Assembly (NCBI GenBank): GCA_046483285.1
Contig: JAWODN010000076.1
Span: forward strand, 1-64,000
DNA length: 64,000 nucleotides
Direction of reading: 5' to 3'
Source: CAYRTV01 sp046483285
Lineage (GTDB): Bacteria > Acidobacteriota > Aminicenantia > Aminicenantales > Aminicenantaceae
In this document: one piece after another, positions 1 to 8,677 of the stretch
How positions within the stretch are numbered: position 1 is the first letter of the stretch
Layout of the letters: every line of letters starts with the position of its first letter
The notes under the pieces: model-generated
The model's database searches: none
Told to the model about the DNA's origin: nothing
What the model saw: only the letters and a program-made list of their open reading frames with translations
Made by a program: the position numbers and the translations under genes

Positions 1-3
1 AAG

Positions 4-41
4 GCGGCCTTTTCGAAGGCCGCTTTCCCGCCTTTTTCTTC
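4..41 (+). terminator. Rho-independent terminator with UUCG loop
   Basis: An 8-bp GC-rich stem (4-11 with 16-23) closes a TTCG tetraloop and is followed by a T-rich tract (24-41). It would end a plus-strand gene lying left of the window. Confidence 0.7.
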
Positions 42-95
42 CTGCATCAATCAACTGCGCCTGTGGACGATTTTTTCTTCTTTATATATTTTATA

Positions 96-130
96 AAGGG
101 TCCGCCTCCGGGCGGACCCTTCCCTCCCTT
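96..130 (+). terminator. Second terminator-like hairpin
   Basis: An 11-bp perfect stem (96-106 with 111-121) has a TCCG loop and is followed by a C/T-rich run. AT-rich sequence on its left means it could also work on the minus strand. With the hairpin at 4-41 it isolates the downstream cluster from what lies to the left. Confidence 0.6.
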
Positions 131-401
131 TTTCAGGGACTTCACTATCAGAGATGATAATCTCTTCTGAACGGCTGCCATGGATGAAAACCGGGGCTGC
201 CCGGATGTGCGGCGCTGAGCATGATACTGCGGTTTTTCGCCGGGCGCACCCCGCCGTTAAACAGATGCCGGGAAACCGTCCCGCAGCCCGGGCGAGCCCC
301 CGGAGAACCGGCCTCATATGAACCAGGGGGTGGGGAATATTACCCCTATGCTGTTTTTGCGGACCGGCGGTTTCAGCTTCCCTTGTGCCCGGAGTGTTAA
401 T
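131..401. other. Intergenic stretch without recognisable gene
   Basis: Short open frames cross this stretch on both strands, but none has a ribosome binding site or a recognisable protein sequence. I see no RNA gene here. The AT-rich control region of the Hdr cluster begins at about 395. Confidence 0.5.
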
Positions 402-431
402 ATCTTATTTGTTAACTATAACTTAAAAGAT
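402..431. promoter_or_regulatory. Imperfect palindrome, possible activator site for the sigma-54 promoter
   Basis: Two 13-bp arms (402-414 and 419-431) match as inverted repeats at 10 of 13 positions around a 4-bp centre. The centre lies about 70 bp upstream of the predicted start of the sigma-54 transcript, near the usual range for bacterial enhancer-binding proteins. It contains TTGTTAAC, which also occurs upstream of the second sigma-54 promoter (16312-16319). Confidence 0.35.
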
Positions 432-461
432 GTATTTTATTTGAAAAAACACCAATTATAT

Positions 462-477
462 TGGCACATTAATTGCA
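462..477 (+). promoter_or_regulatory. Sigma-54 (-24/-12) promoter
   Basis: TGGCAC (462-467), five bases, then TTGCA (473-477) matches the sigma-54 consensus with the correct 10-base distance between the GG and GC doublets. Transcription would start near 487, giving a short leader before the receiver gene at 505. It is the only good promoter seen for the Hdr/Hyp cluster. Confidence 0.85.
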
Positions 478-504
478 TTTATTTTTGTCATGAGGTATGA
501 TGAT

Positions 505-876
505 ATGAATAAGATTGAGCGAAAAATCTTGATCATCGATCCGGACAGCAAGGAAAGAAATCAACTGGCCGAATATTTTATTAAGAAAAAATATTCCGTT
601 GAAACGGGAGAAGGATTAACAGATGCGGTGAAAAAACTGGCTCAAAATCATTATCCTTGCATCATCATAGATGTTGACCTCCCTGAGATGAAAGGATATG
701 ATGCTGTTTCCATAATAAAAAACATTGAGCCTAAAACCAAAGTCATCGTGACCACTAAAAAGAACTCAAAAAATTTAGAAGCCAAAGTCCGCGAACAGGA
801 TATATTTTTTTACTTCATCAAATCTTTCGGCAAGGAAGAATTGAAGCTTGCAATTAATAATGTCTTCAGCAAATAA
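505..876 (+). CDS. Single-domain response regulator (CheY-like receiver)
   Basis: Receiver of 123 residues with no output domain. The acidic pair is D12/D14, the phospho-acceptor is D56 in IIIDVDLPEMKG, the switch threonine lies in VIVTTKK, and the conserved lysine is K106. K106 is followed by Ser instead of the usual Pro. I start at ATG 505 because GAGG at 492-495 is well spaced for it; an in-frame ATG at 490 would sit on the predicted transcript start. First gene after the sigma-54 promoter and 12 bp before a second receiver. It probably relays phosphate within this locus, perhaps from the kinase at 6365, or docks on the Hdr proteins; the partner is inferred. Confidence 0.85.
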   Translation: MNKIERKILIIDPDSKERNQLAEYFIKKKYSVETGEGLTDAVKKLAQNHYPCIIIDVDLPEMKGYDAVSIIKNIEPKTKVIVTTKKNSKNLEAKVREQDIFFYFIKSFGKEELKLAINNVFSK

Positions 877-888
877 AGGAGAAATAAA

Positions 889-1296
889 ATGGAAAAAGCT
901 AAAGCCAAGGTCATGATCATCGACGATGATCCGGACTTCAGAGATGCCATTTCCCCCATCCTGCATTCCGCCATGTACGAAGTCGTCACCGCCTCAAATC
1001 CACAGGAAGGCAAAGAAAAAATTCTGAAGGAAAAACCGGATCTGATCTTGCTCGACATCATGATGGACAGCCTTTTTGACGGTTTTTCTCTCTGCCACGC
1101 CATCAAAACCTCCAAAGAATTCAAAGACGTCCAAAATACTCCGGTTATATTCGTATCCGCTGTCAAAGAAATAACCGGTTCCCGCTTCAAATTCAAAGGA
1201 GAAGAAGAAGGGATGTGCGGCCCCGACGACTACATCGACAAACCGGTTAAACCGGATGAATTGATTTCCCGAATAGAAAGGCACTTGAAAAAATGA
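889..1296 (+). CDS. Single-domain response regulator (receiver)
   Basis: Receiver of 135 residues with acidic pocket D12/D13 in MIIDDDPD, phospho-acceptor D56 in LILLDIMM, a serine at the switch position (FVSAVK) and a canonical DKP lysine motif. A loop of about 20 residues between the last strands makes it longer than CheY. RBS AAGGAG precedes ATG 889. Its end overlaps the HdrC start by 4 bp (ATGA), so it is probably translationally coupled to the redox subunits. No DNA-binding or enzymatic output domain is present, so it must act by protein contact. Not closely related to the receiver before it. Confidence 0.88.
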   Translation: MEKAKAKVMIIDDDPDFRDAISPILHSAMYEVVTASNPQEGKEKILKEKPDLILLDIMMDSLFDGFSLCHAIKTSKEFKDVQNTPVIFVSAVKEITGSRFKFKGEEEGMCGPDDYIDKPVKPDELISRIERHLKK

Positions 1297-1916
1297 AAGC
1301 CGAAAACCCTCAGAACAGACCTCCTGCCGGTTTAAATAAAAAAGAATCCCAACTGAAAGATTCTTTTCTGCAGCAGATTGAAAATTTCCCTGGCGGAGAA
1401 AGTCTGAAAAAGTGCATTCAATGCGGAACCTGCACCGGAACCTGCCCAGTCAGTTACACCATGGACATCACTCCCCGGGAAATCATCGCTCTCTTCAGGG
1501 CCGGGGATATTGAATCCATTCTGTCAAGCCGGACCATTTGGATATGCGCATCCTGTTATTCCTGTACAGTCCGCTGCCCCCAAGGCGTTAAAGTGACTGA
1601 TATTTTATACACTTTGAAAAGGCTGGCTATTGAAAACAAAATTTTTCCGAAAAAATTTCCGGTTTACGCTCTGTCCAATGCGTTTGTTAGATTCACCAAC
1701 ATGTTCGGGCGAAGCTACGAGCCCGGCCTCATTCTTTCCTATTACCTGCGGACCAATCCTCTCAAACTATTTGGGATGCTGCCTCTTTTTTTAAAAATGG
1801 CTCCGCGGGGCCGGATCGGAATGCTGCCCCAAAAAATCAAAGGTAGAAAGAATTTTTCCAAGATACTGAAAGAAGCCGACATAATGGAACATATCGTTCC
1901 AGCCCAGGAATCTTAA
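1293..1916 (+). CDS. hdrC: Heterodisulfide reductase-like subunit HdrC
   Basis: A 207-residue iron-sulfur electron-transfer subunit. Two classical [4Fe-4S] motifs are visible: C41-x2-C44-x2-C47-x3-C51-P and C85-x2-C88-x2-C91-x3-C95-P. In the family, HdrC wires the flavin subunit HdrA to the active-site subunit HdrB. The hydrophobic stretches after residue 110 are not clear membrane helices, so it is probably a soluble HdrC. It overlaps the receiver by 4 bp and lies 51 bp before HdrB, which has its own RBS. The physiological disulfide or other acceptor cannot be told from sequence. Confidence 0.9.
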   Translation: MKAENPQNRPPAGLNKKESQLKDSFLQQIENFPGGESLKKCIQCGTCTGTCPVSYTMDITPREIIALFRAGDIESILSSRTIWICASCYSCTVRCPQGVKVTDILYTLKRLAIENKIFPKKFPVYALSNAFVRFTNMFGRSYEPGLILSYYLRTNPLKLFGMLPLFLKMAPRGRIGMLPQKIKGRKNFSKILKEADIMEHIVPAQES

Positions 1917-1967
1917 TTTTTTATTAACTCTTCTGGTTTTCTTTCTTATCATCACCCGGAGGTAAAA

Positions 1968-2843
1968 ATGCCGTATGCCTATTATCCCGGTTGTAGTCTG
2001 GAATCTTCCGCCAAAGGCTACAACGAATCGGTACATTTCGTTTTTAATTCCCTGGGAGAGGAATTAAAGGAAATTGATGACTGGAACTGCTGCGGAGCGA
2101 CCTATTACATGGCCACAAAGGAAACCATATCCTTGGTTATTTCCGCGCGGAACCTCGCTCTGGCCGAAAAGCAAGGCCTGGACGTAGTGGCCCCCTGCAG
2201 TTCATGCTACACCATTCTCTATAAAACCAATGAAATCTTAAAAAATAATTTTATTTTAAAAGAAAAGGTTAACCAGGCATTACGAAAAGACGGCCTCGAA
2301 TACAATCTGAGTGTCAATGTGAGGCATCCTCTTGAAGTCCTGGTCAACGACATCGGCATCAAGACCATCGCCGGCAAAGCCGCTCATTCGCTGAAGGGGA
2401 TTAAACTCGCCCAGTACTATGGATGCCAGATCGTCCGGCCTGACCGCGGCCTGGATGACAAAGACGATCCGCAAATGATGGATTCACTCTGCGGCGCACT
2501 GGGGGCGGAAAATGTCTACTTTCCTTTAAAAGTGGAATGCTGCGGGGGCATGCTCATGACCACTTACCCGGACTTGGGTCTGGAATTGAACAAAAAAATC
2601 CTGGACTGCGCCCGGGACAACGGAGCCGATGCCATCGTAACAACTTGTCCTCTCTGCCAAATCAACCTGGAAGCTTATCAAAAGAAAATCAACAAGAAAT
2701 TCAAGACAAACCACAATATGCCGGTCCTGTTTTTCACCCAGGCAGTGGGGCTGGCACTGGGAGGAAAACCCAAGGAACTGGGATTGAACCGGACTCTTAT
2801 TCCTTTTGAATACACCCAAACCGCTAGGGAGGAAGCAAAATGA
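1968..2843 (+). CDS. hdrB: Heterodisulfide reductase-like subunit HdrB
   Basis: A 291-residue protein with two complete CCG domains, which in HdrB bind the non-cubane [4Fe-4S] clusters that reduce the disulfide. The first is C9-x31-C41C42-x34-C77-x2-C80; the second is C153-x37-C191C192-x34-C227-x2-C230. All ten cysteines are intact, so the protein should be catalytically competent, although in bacteria the substrate is usually not CoM-S-S-CoB. A strong RBS (GGAGG) precedes ATG 1968. The end overlaps hdrA by 4 bp (ATGA), so the subunits are probably made in fixed ratio. Confidence 0.92.
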   Translation: MPYAYYPGCSLESSAKGYNESVHFVFNSLGEELKEIDDWNCCGATYYMATKETISLVISARNLALAEKQGLDVVAPCSSCYTILYKTNEILKNNFILKEKVNQALRKDGLEYNLSVNVRHPLEVLVNDIGIKTIAGKAAHSLKGIKLAQYYGCQIVRPDRGLDDKDDPQMMDSLCGALGAENVYFPLKVECCGGMLMTTYPDLGLELNKKILDCARDNGADAIVTTCPLCQINLEAYQKKINKKFKTNHNMPVLFFTQAVGLALGGKPKELGLNRTLIPFEYTQTAREEAK

Positions 2844-5800
2844 CGGACAAAAGCCAAGACGTTCGTATCGGAGTTTATATCTGCCATTGCGGCTCTAATA
2901 TCGCAGGAACGGTTGACGTGGAAAAAAACCGGGATGACATGAAAGGGCTGGACGGCGTTGAAGTCGTCCGTGATTATAAGTTTATGTGCTCGGAGCCGGG
3001 GCAGGATTTAATTATAAAGGACATCAAAGAAAAAGGCCTGAACCGGGTGGTGGTCGCATCCTGCTCCCCGCTGATGCATGAACCGACTTTCCGGAAAGCC
3101 TGTGAAAAAGCCGGGCTGAACCGGTATCTTTTTCAGATGGTCAACATACGGGAACAATGTTCCTGGGTTCATAAAGACATCGCCAAAGGCACGGAAAAAG
3201 CCTCTTCACTCATCCGGGCGGCCATCCAGAGGGTAACGCACCAACAGCCCTTAACCCCTGTCAAAGTCAATGTCCATCCGGACACTTTGGTTGTGGGCGG
3301 GGGCATTGCGGGTATTCAAGCCGCTCTTGAGATCGCCGAGTCCGGCAATAAAGTTTACCTGGTTGAAAAGGAATCCACCATCGGCGGGAAAATGGCCCGC
3401 TTTGACAAAACCTTTCCCACCTTGGACTGCTCGGCTTGCATCTTAACCCCGAAAATGGTATCAGCGAGCCAGCATGACAACATTGAGCTTATCAGCTACA
3501 GCGAAGTGGAAGAGGTGGAGGGCGCCATGGGGGATTTCCAAGTGAAGGTGAGGAAAAAAGCCCGCTATGTTAAAAACGACTGCACCTCTTGCGGAGAATG
3601 TTCCCAGGCCTGCCCGGTCAAAATCCCCAACCCCTTCGAGGAAAACCAGTCTATGCGCTCCGCTGTTTATAAAACGTTCCCTCAGGCTATCCCCAATACT
3701 TTTGTTATCGAAAAAGAAGACCGGCCTCCTTGCCGTGAAACCTGTCCCATCGACCAGGAAGCTGCTGGATATGTGGGCTTGATCGCAGAGAAACGTTTCG
3801 AAGAAGCCGCCCGGCTGATCCGGCAGCAGAACGCTCTTCCTGCCATATGCGGCCGTGTCTGTTACCACCCCTGTGAATCCGAATGCAACCGGAAATTCGT
3901 CGACCAGCCCGTAGCCATAAAAAACCTTAAGCGGTTTGTTATCGACTGGGAAATGGCCAATAAAGGCGCTCCTGTTGTTCCGGAAATAACAGAAAAAAAG
4001 GAAGAAAAAGTGGCCGTCATCGGTTCCGGCCCCGCCGGACTGGTCTGCGCCCATGATCTCGCCCTGCAGGGTTTTCAGCCGACCGTTTTTGAAAAACTGC
4101 CGGCTGCCGGAGGGATGCTGGCGGTGGGAATACCGGAATACCGGCTCCCCGCTGAAATCCTGCAAAGAGAAATTGACGCCGTCAAGCAATTAGGCGTGAC
4201 CATCAAAACCGGAGTCTCACTGGGAAAAGATTTCACCCTGGATTCCCTGAAAAAGCAGGGTTTCAAAGCCGTTTTTATTGCCACCGGAGCCCATCTGAGC
4301 CTGAAAATGGATATTCCCGGAGAAGCGGAAAATGAAGGGGTTTACCACGGGGTGGATTTTTTGAGAAATATCCGCCTCAATCAGCCCCAGCCGGTCGGAA
4401 AACGGGTCGCCGTTATTGGCGGCGGCAACACGGCTGTTGACGCAGCCCGGACCGCGCTCCGCTGCGGAGCTGAAGAAGTCAGTATTCTCTACCGGCGCAC
4501 CCGCAAAGAAATGCCGGCTGAAGAAATTGAAATTCATGCTGCTGAAGAAGAAGGGGTTAAAATTAATTATCTCACCGCTCCTGTGGAAGTGATCGGCCGC
4601 AACGGCAAGCTCACCGCCCTCAAAAATATAAAGATGGAGTTGGGCAAACCGGATTCCAGCGGTCGGCGCCGCCCGGTTCCGATTGAAGGCAGCGAATATG
4701 AAATGGACATGGATACGGTCATCATCGCAGTCAGTCAATCCCCGGAAATGAATTACGTGGACGACAAAACCGGACTCAACTTAACCAAATGGAACACCAT
4801 CGTCGTGGATCCGGAAAGTATGCAGTCCGATTTGGACTGGGTCTTTTCGGGAGGAGATGTGGTGCACGGCCCTGATGCCGTCATCACTGCCATGGGAGAC
4901 GGAAAGCGCGCGGCGGAATCCATCGGGAAATTCCTGAGAAAAGAACCGCTGCAGGATTTTCGAACCCGGCGGTGTCCCCCTCTTCCTGAACACAGCGAAA
5001 ACAGCCGGCCTCACAGTTACGCCCCTCCCTTTAACCAAACGGAAAAAATCTCCCGCACCACCATGCCGGAACTTGATCCGGAAAAAAGACGCCGGAATTT
5101 CGATGAAGTCGAATTAGGATACTCCGAAGAAGACGCCGTGCGGGAAGCAAAAAGATGCCTTCATTGCGGCATCTGCATCGAATGCCATGCCTGTGAAACC
5201 GTCTGCGAAGCTTTATGCATAGATCATGAGATGAAGGAAGAAATCCAGGAAATCAATGTGGGGCAAATCCTGGTCACCACCGGTTTTCAAACTTTGATGA
5301 CGCCCGACATTTTAAAGCCGTACGGATATGGGAAGTTCGACAATGTCTACACCAGCCTGGAATTTGAAAGAATCGTCAGCTCAACCGGACCCACCGGCGG
5401 ATCCATCCTCATGAAAAACGGAAAAGAACCCAAGGCTATCGGCATTGTTCACTGTGTCGGGTCCAGGGATATCAACGCTCATCCTTACTGCTCCCGGGTG
5501 TGCTGCATGTACGCCTTGAAATTCGCCCACTTGGTAAAGGACCGCACCAAAGCCGAAGTCTTCCAGTTTTATATTGACATGAGAGCTTTCGGTAAGGGCT
5601 ATGAAGAGTTCTACTCCAGGATCTTAGAGGAAGACGTGAATGTGATCCGTGGAAAAGCGGCCGAGGTCTTCCGGCAGGGACACACTCAAAACGGGGATTC
5701 CCCCTTGATCATCCGGTGCGAGGACACCTTGGCCAAACGTTACCGGGAGATTCCGGTGGATATGGTGGTTCTCTGTAACGCCATCGAGCCCCAGGCAGAT

Positions 5801-6259
5801 GCGGAAAAAATTCAGCGCCTGTTCTCGCTCAGCCGCAGCCCTGACGGATTTTTTCTGGAAAAGCATCCCAAGCTCGATCCGACGGCCACCGCCACTGATG
5901 GTGTCTTCGTGGCGGGGTGCTGCCAGGGGCCGAAGGACATTCCGGATACGGTGGCCCAGGCCAGCTCAGCTTCGGCGCGCATTCTGGCCAATATCGCCAA
6001 GGGCGAAATCGAAGTGGAGCCTATTCAGGCCGTCATCGATCCCGAGCTTTGCGCCGGCTGCCGGCTGTGCAACGACCTCTGCTCGTACGGGGCTATTTAC
6101 TTCGATGAAGATAAACGTGTTTCCGTGGTCCGGGACGCCTTATGCAAGGGATGCGGCACCTGTGTGGCTTGCTGCCCCTCTTCGGCAGCTATGGCCCAGC
6201 ACTTCTCGGACGACCAGATTTTCGCCGAAATCGAGGGGATTCTGAAAGCATCACGCTGA
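2840..6259 (+). CDS. hdrA: HdrA with inserted GltD-like NAD(P)H oxidoreductase module
   Basis: Flavin subunit of 1139 residues, much longer than common HdrA (about 650). Order: HdrA N-terminal domain (1-140); FAD site VVGGGIAG (151-158) and HdrA motif DCSAC (196-200); one [4Fe-4S] motif C248-C258; a complete GltD/NfnB-like insert at about 295-700 with N-terminal cysteines (298, 302, 337, 341, 345, 349), FAD site GSGPAG (395-400) and nucleotide site GGGNTA (527-532); a cysteine-rich link (773-793); the rest of HdrA; and a C-terminal 2[4Fe-4S] ferredoxin domain (1071-1112). In the family HdrA bifurcates electrons. The insert suggests that NAD(P)H feeds or drains the same polypeptide, in place of a separate MvhADG or Flox partner, none of which is seen here. 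Confidence 0.92.
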   Translation: MTDKSQDVRIGVYICHCGSNIAGTVDVEKNRDDMKGLDGVEVVRDYKFMCSEPGQDLIIKDIKEKGLNRVVVASCSPLMHEPTFRKACEKAGLNRYLFQMVNIREQCSWVHKDIAKGTEKASSLIRAAIQRVTHQQPLTPVKVNVHPDTLVVGGGIAGIQAALEIAESGNKVYLVEKESTIGGKMARFDKTFPTLDCSACILTPKMVSASQHDNIELISYSEVEEVEGAMGDFQVKVRKKARYVKNDCTSCGECSQACPVKIPNPFEENQSMRSAVYKTFPQAIPNTFVIEKEDRPPCRETCPIDQEAAGYVGLIAEKRFEEAARLIRQQNALPAICGRVCYHPCESECNRKFVDQPVAIKNLKRFVIDWEMANKGAPVVPEITEKKEEKVAVIGSGPAGLVCAHDLALQGFQPTVFEKLPAAGGMLAVGIPEYRLPAEILQREIDAVKQLGVTIKTGVSLGKDFTLDSLKKQGFKAVFIATGAHLSLKMDIPGEAENEGVYHGVDFLRNIRLNQPQPVGKRVAVIGGGNTAVDAARTALRCGAEEVSILYRRTRKEMPAEEIEIHAAEEEGVKINYLTAPVEVIGRNGKLTALKNIKMELGKPDSSGRRRPVPIEGSEYEMDMDTVIIAVSQSPEMNYVDDKTGLNLTKWNTIVVDPESMQSDLDWVFSGGDVVHGPDAVITAMGDGKRAAESIGKFLRKEPLQDFRTRRCPPLPEHSENSRPHSYAPPFNQTEKISRTTMPELDPEKRRRNFDEVELGYSEEDAVREAKRCLHCGICIECHACETVCEALCIDHEMKEEIQEINVGQILVTTGFQTLMTPDILKPYGYGKFDNVYTSLEFERIVSSTGPTGGSILMKNGKEPKAIGIVHCVGSRDINAHPYCSRVCCMYALKFAHLVKDRTKAEVFQFYIDMRAFGKGYEEFYSRILEEDVNVIRGKAAEVFRQGHTQNGDSPLIIRCEDTLAKRYREIPVDMVVLCNAIEPQADAEKIQRLFSLSRSPDGFFLEKHPKLDPTATATDGVFVAGCCQGPKDIPDTVAQASSASARILANIAKGEIEVEPIQAVIDPELCAGCRLCNDLCSYGAIYFDEDKRVSVVRDALCKGCGTCVACCPSSAAMAQHFSDDQIFAEIEGILKASR

Positions 6260-6272
6260 CACCGGCTGGAAC

Positions 6273-6292
6273 CGGCCGCCTGACGGCCTTTT
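6273..6292 (+). terminator. Weak hairpin with T run after hdrA
   Basis: A 5-bp stem (274-278 with 284-288 in this thousand) is followed by four Ts. It may cause partial termination between hdrA and the kinase gene. The gap is only 105 bp and no separate promoter was recognised. Confidence 0.3.
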
Positions 6293-6364
6293 AATAAAAG
6301 AACTATCCTCAAAGACGCTAATCAGGTAAAATAAAGACAGTCCCCCGGCCGGAAGGAAAGTTGA

Positions 6365-7468
6365 ATGTCTCAGAATAAACATTCGGTTATTATTATTGAC
6401 GACGAAGAATCCATGCGTGATTCCTGCTCCATGATTTTGAAAAAAGATGGATTCGAAATCATGACCGCAGATAACGGCGAAGACGGCTTGCAAAAAATCA
6501 AGGATAATCATCCGGATATCGCGCTTATTGATTTGAAAATGCCCGGGCTGAGCGGCCTGGGTATTTTGGACCGGCTCCAAGAAGTCGACGCCCCTGTCCT
6601 TCCCATTGTGATCACTGGATACGCGACCGTTGAATCCGCCGTGGAGGCCATGAAAAAAGGAGCTTATGATTTCCTGCCCAAGCCCTTCACCCCCGAAGAA
6701 CTCCGCATCATCATCCGCCGGGGATTGGAAAAAATAAAGCTGGCCCGTGAAGCGGAAGATCTGCGGCGGGAAAAAAAGCTGATAGAGGAAAACTTCATCA
6801 CCATGGTCTCCCATCAGCTTCGGAGCCCCCTGGTGGCGATCGCCCAATATTTTGAAACCATTCTGTCCGGCACGGTGGGAGAGGTCTCTTCCCAGCAGGG
6901 GAAAATGCTGAGAAAGGCCCAAGAGCGCCTGGAGGGGCTGCTGAATCTTATCAACGACTGGCTTGACATCGCCAGAATGAACACCGGCGAACTGGTCAAA
7001 AAATTCAAGCCGGTTCCCCTGCACGAATTAATAAAGAAACAAGTGGAATTTCTCGAACCGCTGGCGGAAAGAAGCGGAGTGACCCTTAATCTGGCGCCGC
7101 CGGAAGGAAATGACCGGGTCATGGGAGACAAAGAGACCCTGGAGCAGATCTTTTCCAATTTGATATCCAACGGCATCAAATACAACCGGGAAGGCGGAGA
7201 AGTCAATATTTCCTTCCGGGAAAAAGAGAATACGGTTATCACCGATGTCAGTGATACCGGCATCGGAATCCCTCAGGACAAAATTCCCCGTCTTTTTGAG
7301 CAATTTTTTCAGGTCAACCGGACTTCAAAAGGCAAAGGCTCAGGACTTGGCCTCACCATCGCCCAGAAAATTGCGGAAGCGCATAACGGAAAAATCGAGG
7401 TGTCCAGCAAAACCGGAAAGGGCAGCACATTTTCAGTGATCCTTCCCAAAGCCGGCACGGACTCTTGA
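6365..7468 (+). CDS. Receiver-histidine kinase (REC-HisKA-HATPase)
   Basis: A 367-residue soluble hybrid. An N-terminal receiver (D12/D13, D56, T84, K106) is followed by a short helix, a HisKA domain with H150 in MVSHQLRSPL, and an ATPase domain with N box (NLISNGIKYN), G1 (DTGIGIP) and G2 (GSGLGL). No transmembrane or sensor domain is present, so its input is probably phosphorylation of its own receiver or a bound partner. RBS GGAAGG lies before ATG 6365. Sitting between hdrA and the hydrogenase maturation genes, it is the obvious partner for the receivers at 505 and 889. That pairing is inferred. Confidence 0.9.
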   Translation: MSQNKHSVIIIDDEESMRDSCSMILKKDGFEIMTADNGEDGLQKIKDNHPDIALIDLKMPGLSGLGILDRLQEVDAPVLPIVITGYATVESAVEAMKKGAYDFLPKPFTPEELRIIIRRGLEKIKLAREAEDLRREKKLIEENFITMVSHQLRSPLVAIAQYFETILSGTVGEVSSQQGKMLRKAQERLEGLLNLINDWLDIARMNTGELVKKFKPVPLHELIKKQVEFLEPLAERSGVTLNLAPPEGNDRVMGDKETLEQIFSNLISNGIKYNREGGEVNISFREKENTVITDVSDTGIGIPQDKIPRLFEQFFQVNRTSKGKGSGLGLTIAQKIAEAHNGKIEVSSKTGKGSTFSVILPKAGTDS

Positions 7469-7530
7469 GCTCATTCCCCTCTCAGTCATACGGCGATAAA
7501 ATTATTTCCTGATAAGACGAGGATGATTTG

Positions 7531-8016
7531 ATGAAAACATTGATCTTGGGACTGGGAAACGATTTGTATGGCGATGATGGAATCGGCCTTCATATCATTA
7601 AGCTGATCCAAGAAAATCCCGCTGCTCTTGAAGCCGGCGCACAAACGGCCGGTGAAATCACACTTCAGCCGTGCAGCCTGACCGGACTGGCCATTCTGGA
7701 CGAAATCGTGGGTTACGATAATCTTATCATTATCGATACCATAAAAAGAGAAAAACCTGTGCCTGGCCGGGTCAGAGTCATGGAGGAAAAAGACATCCGG
7801 CATATCCCCGGCCCCTCTCCCCATTATGTTTCTCTCCCCCAAATGATTGAGATCGGCCGGCGTCTGGGATTGAAAGTGCCGGGCCGCATAAAAGTCATCG
7901 CAGTGGAAGCCAAAAACATGTACAATTTGGGAGAAGGCTTGACTCCTGAAATGAAAAAAGCGGTTCCGGGCATCCTTTCCCATCTCAACTTAATTTTAAG
8001 GACCATCAACACATGA
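7531..8016 (+). CDS. [NiFe]-hydrogenase maturation protease (M52 family)
   Basis: A 161-residue endopeptidase of the HyaD/HycI type, which clips the C-terminal tail of the hydrogenase large subunit after nickel insertion. The hallmark GLGNDLYGDDGIG is at the N-terminus; D and H residues expected to ligate nickel lie in the DDG motif, LIIIDTIKR and the SPHYVSLPQM segment. ATG 7531 is favoured over the in-frame TTG at 7528 because GAGG at 7519-7522 is 8 bases away. It overlaps hypB by 4 bp. Its target large subunit is not in the window and is probably encoded elsewhere, perhaps to the left. Confidence 0.9.
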   Translation: MKTLILGLGNDLYGDDGIGLHIIKLIQENPAALEAGAQTAGEITLQPCSLTGLAILDEIVGYDNLIIIDTIKREKPVPGRVRVMEEKDIRHIPGPSPHYVSLPQMIEIGRRLGLKVPGRIKVIAVEAKNMYNLGEGLTPEMKKAVPGILSHLNLILRTINT

Positions 8017-8675
8017 ACAAAAAAGAAGTCCTGGTGCTTGAAGATCTTCTTGGATCCAACAAAAAAATCGCGGGAGACATCCGAAAACAATTAACCGGCA
8101 GAGGCATTCTCTGTATTAATCTTCTGAGCTCGCCGGGGGCCGGAAAAACCACCCTTCTGGAAAGCTTGTCCGGTTATTTAGCGCCGGATTATAAAATGGC
8201 GGTGGTGGAAGGCGATATCGAGACGGAACGGGACGCCGAACGCATCCGGGCAAAAGGCATCCCGGCATGGCAGATCATCACAGGGGGGGCCTGCCACCTG
8301 GAGGCGAAAATGGTGGGAAAGCTCTTTCCTGAAATCCCTCCGGATCTGGACTTCCTGTTTATTGAAAACGTGGGGAATTTAGTCTGTCCTGCAAGTTTCG
8401 ACCTCGGAGAAAGCTTGCGGATTGTGGTTTTGTCGGTTCCGGAAGGGGATGATAAACCCAAAAAATATCCAAAGGCTTTTATGACATCCGGCTGCTTGAT
8501 TATCAATAAAATCGATCTCATCCCCGCCCTGCCCTTCGACCCGGAAAGGGCCCGGCGGGAAGCGCTGGATATGAACCCCCGGCTGAGCGTTTTCCAGACC
8601 AGCGCAGTGACCGGTGAAGGCGTGAAGGAATGGGCACAATACCTCATTCAATCTTTAAATAATTTACGGGGCTGA
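8013..8675 (+). CDS. hypB: Hydrogenase nickel incorporation GTPase HypB
   Basis: A 220-residue SIMIBI GTPase that delivers nickel to the hydrogenase large subunit together with HypA. P-loop SSPGAGKTT (39-47), a switch region with VEGDIETERDAERI, the metal-site motif GGACHLEA and the guanine motif NKID are all present. The N-terminal CxxCGC nickel site and His-rich stretch found in some HypB proteins are absent, so it is the minimal form. Overlaps the protease gene by 4 bp and is followed by hypA after 2 bp. Confidence 0.95.
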   Translation: MNKKEVLVLEDLLGSNKKIAGDIRKQLTGRGILCINLLSSPGAGKTTLLESLSGYLAPDYKMAVVEGDIETERDAERIRAKGIPAWQIITGGACHLEAKMVGKLFPEIPPDLDFLFIENVGNLVCPASFDLGESLRIVVLSVPEGDDKPKKYPKAFMTSGCLIINKIDLIPALPFDPERARREALDMNPRLSVFQTSAVTGEGVKEWAQYLIQSLNNLRG

Positions 8676-8677
8676 AG

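Noticed and set aside
51..317. 88-codon minus-strand frame near the left edge
   Set aside because: No RBS, starts inside low-complexity sequence and ends past a terminator hairpin; no recognisable protein.
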